This document shows, piece after piece, positions 6,846-8,138 of a stretch of 8,138 bases of DNA. The first letter of the stretch is position 1. Every line of letters begins with the position of its first letter. A program made the translations under genes and the position numbers. The stretch spans positions 1 to 8,138 of the forward strand of contig JAGVKI010000279.1 of the NCBI GenBank assembly GCA_020050695.1, in the 5' to 3' direction. The stretch is from Alphaproteobacteria bacterium. Lineage in GTDB: Bacteria > Pseudomonadota > Alphaproteobacteria > Rickettsiales > SXRF01. Under the pieces are notes generated by a model, which was not told the DNA's origin, ran no database searches, and saw only the letters and a list, made by a program, of their open reading frames with translations.

Positions 6846-6927
6846 GAATGTCGTCTATAAACTATAGTAAACTTGATAAGATGGTTATGATCACGATTAC
6901 TTATACCTTTCCAGAGGTTAAAATATC
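6846..6927. promoter_or_regulatory. Divergent AT-rich intergenic region between the ATPase gene and addB
   Basis: The two genes are transcribed away from each other, so promoters for both should lie in these 82 nt. Visible elements are an inverted repeat CTATA-AAC-TATAG (6855-6867) and two TAAACT hexamers starting exactly 10 nt apart (6858 and 6868). On the - strand the -10-like hexamers TATAGT (6861-6866) and TTATAG (6855-6860) lie very close to the ATPase start. For addB, AGAGGT at 6913-6918 is a plausible ribosome binding site 9 nt before the ATG. I cannot fit convincing -35/-10 pairs with 16-18 nt spacing on either strand. Confidence 0.4.
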
Positions 6928-8138
6928 ATGAAGCATGCACGGCAATGCTACACGATCCCTGCTGGTAAAAGTTTCGTTAATGCGCTGGCGGATTGGCTGC
7001 TGGCCCAGTATGGGCGCAGCGAAGAAGAACTCAGCACGGTATTGGTATTACTGCCTAACCGCCGTTCATGCCGCAGCCTGCGCGACGCTTTTCTGGCCCG
7101 TAGCGGCGGAAAACCCTTATTGCTGCCCCGCATTCAGCCCATAGGCGATGGGGATGAAGAATTCACCGCTGCCCATTATGGCGCGGCTGAAGGGCTGGTA
7201 AAACCCGCCATACCTGTTTTATCCCGGCATTTGCTGCTAACCCGCCTGGTCCATGCCTTCCAGAGCCGTAAAACCGAGCAGGGCAAGGGCAGGGGCTATA
7301 ACCTGGAACAATCTGCGCGTCTTGCCCGCCAGCTGGCGCGGCTGCTCGATGATGTATCCCGCGAAAACCTCACGCTCGACAAGCTGGCAGACCTGGTAGA
7401 GGGCGAACTGGCCATCCACTGGCAGGAAACCCTTGAATTCCTGACCATCCTTTCACAGGAATGGCCGCGCATTTTAGAAGCGGAAGGCTTTACCGACGTA
7501 GCCGCACACCGCAACCGCCTGCTGCTGGCCATGGTCGATATATGGAAACGAAAGCCTCCAAGCCATCCTGTGATTGCAGCCGGATCTACCGGTAGCCAGC
7601 CTGCCATTACGGCATTGTTATCGGCCATTGCCAGCATGCCCAGGGGGCATGTGATATTGCCAGCGCTTGATCAGGCGATGCCAGCAGCGGAATGGGACAT
7701 ATTGGGCGAGACCCACCCGCAATATGCACTCAAGCAACTTTTAAACAATATAGGCACTGCCCGCGAAGACGTGGAAGAACTAAAGGGATCAGCGATAGAT
7801 GTAGCGCCTGAACGTATTGAATGCCTGCGCGCGATGCTGCTGCCGCCTGCTGCCACCATGAAATGGCAGACCATGTCACTGCCGCTGGAAAAAGGCTTCA
7901 GCCACGTGCAGCTATTGCACGCCGCTACGCAATTTGACGAAGCGCGCATGATCGCCATAGCGCTGCGCGCTGCGCTGGAGACACAAGGCAAGACCGCAGC
8001 CCTTATTACGCCTGACCGCTCGCTTGCACGCATGGTCGCAGCCCAGATGCAGCGCTTCAATATCGCTATCGATGACTCGGCAGGTAAGCCACTCAACGAT
8101 ACCCCGCCTGCCGCCTTCCTGCGCCTGGCAACGGCTAT
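6928..8138 (+). CDS. addB: Double-strand break repair protein AddB, N-terminal part (runs off the window)
   Basis: The frame is open from the ATG at 6928 to the window edge, giving 403 residues and two extra bases; the full alphaproteobacterial protein is about 1000 residues. AddB pairs with AddA as a helicase-nuclease that processes DNA double-strand ends for RecA-dependent recombination. Characteristic features are the start region YTIPAGKSFVNALADWLL (8-25), LLPNRRSCRSLRDAFL (41-56), LLLPRIQPIGD (64-74), the IAAGSTGSQPA block (about 216-226) followed by a VILPALD strand, and LITPDRSLARMVAAQM (359-374) followed by DDSAGKPLNDTP. These blocks are typical of the alphaproteobacterial AddB family. 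The C-terminal nuclease domain and its Fe-S cysteines lie beyond the window. addA would be expected downstream. The start is supported by AGAGGT 9 nt upstream and by alignment of the N-terminal motif to the usual beginning of the family. Confidence 0.93.
   Translation, partial: MKHARQCYTIPAGKSFVNALADWLLAQYGRSEEELSTVLVLLPNRRSCRSLRDAFLARSGGKPLLLPRIQPIGDGDEEFTAAHYGAAEGLVKPAIPVLSRHLLLTRLVHAFQSRKTEQGKGRGYNLEQSARLARQLARLLDDVSRENLTLDKLADLVEGELAIHWQETLEFLTILSQEWPRILEAEGFTDVAAHRNRLLLAMVDIWKRKPPSHPVIAAGSTGSQPAITALLSAIASMPRGHVILPALDQAMPAAEWDILGETHPQYALKQLLNNIGTAREDVEELKGSAIDVAPERIECLRAMLLPPAATMKWQTMSLPLEKGFSHVQLLHAATQFDEARMIAIALRAALETQGKTAALITPDRSLARMVAAQMQRFNIAIDDSAGKPLNDTPPAAFLRLATA

Overview
The window looks like chromosomal DNA from an alphaproteobacterium. 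Two things point there: the N-terminal part of an alphaproteobacterial-type AddB at the right end, and a run of tandem VirB6/TrbL-type type IV secretion genes at the left end. Several virB6 paralogues in a row, without virB8-virB11 beside them, is the arrangement known from the rvh/vir locus of Rickettsiales and related intracellular or predatory lineages. Base composition is balanced to mildly GC-rich by eye, so this is not a typical AT-rich Rickettsia-like genome. The genus cannot be named from this window.

Left block (1-5130, + strand): the last 19 codons of an upstream gene, then three large polytopic membrane proteins (57-1457, 1474-2865, 2862-4880) packed as an operon with ATGA overlaps or a 16-nt gap. 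All three have an N-terminal export signal and hydrophobic segments, and they share a core pattern. The second and third are clearly duplicates of each other. The third carries a long Gly-rich and then Pro/Ala/Thr-rich tail with a charged C-terminal module. After a 94-nt gap holding an imperfect inverted repeat comes a 51-codon lipoprotein gene (4975-5130), best read as a VirB7-like T4SS lipoprotein. Together these would build the inner-membrane channel (VirB6 paralogues) and an outer-membrane core component (VirB7) of one T4SS. The remaining subunits must lie elsewhere.

Right block: a 564-aa protein on the - strand (6845-5151) ends only 20 nt from the lipoprotein gene in convergent orientation. 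Its C-terminal half is a RepA/RecA-like AAA ATPase with clear Walker motifs; its N-terminal 300 residues are not recognised with confidence. An 82-nt AT-rich divergent intergenic region separates it from addB (6928 to window end, + strand), half of the AddAB double-strand-break repair helicase-nuclease.

No tRNA, rRNA, CRISPR array, insertion sequence or attachment site was seen. The most interesting points are the virB6 multiplication linked to a virB7-like gene, the unassigned N-terminal domain of the ATPase, and a possible leaderless start for that ATPase. I see no convincing wholly new system.
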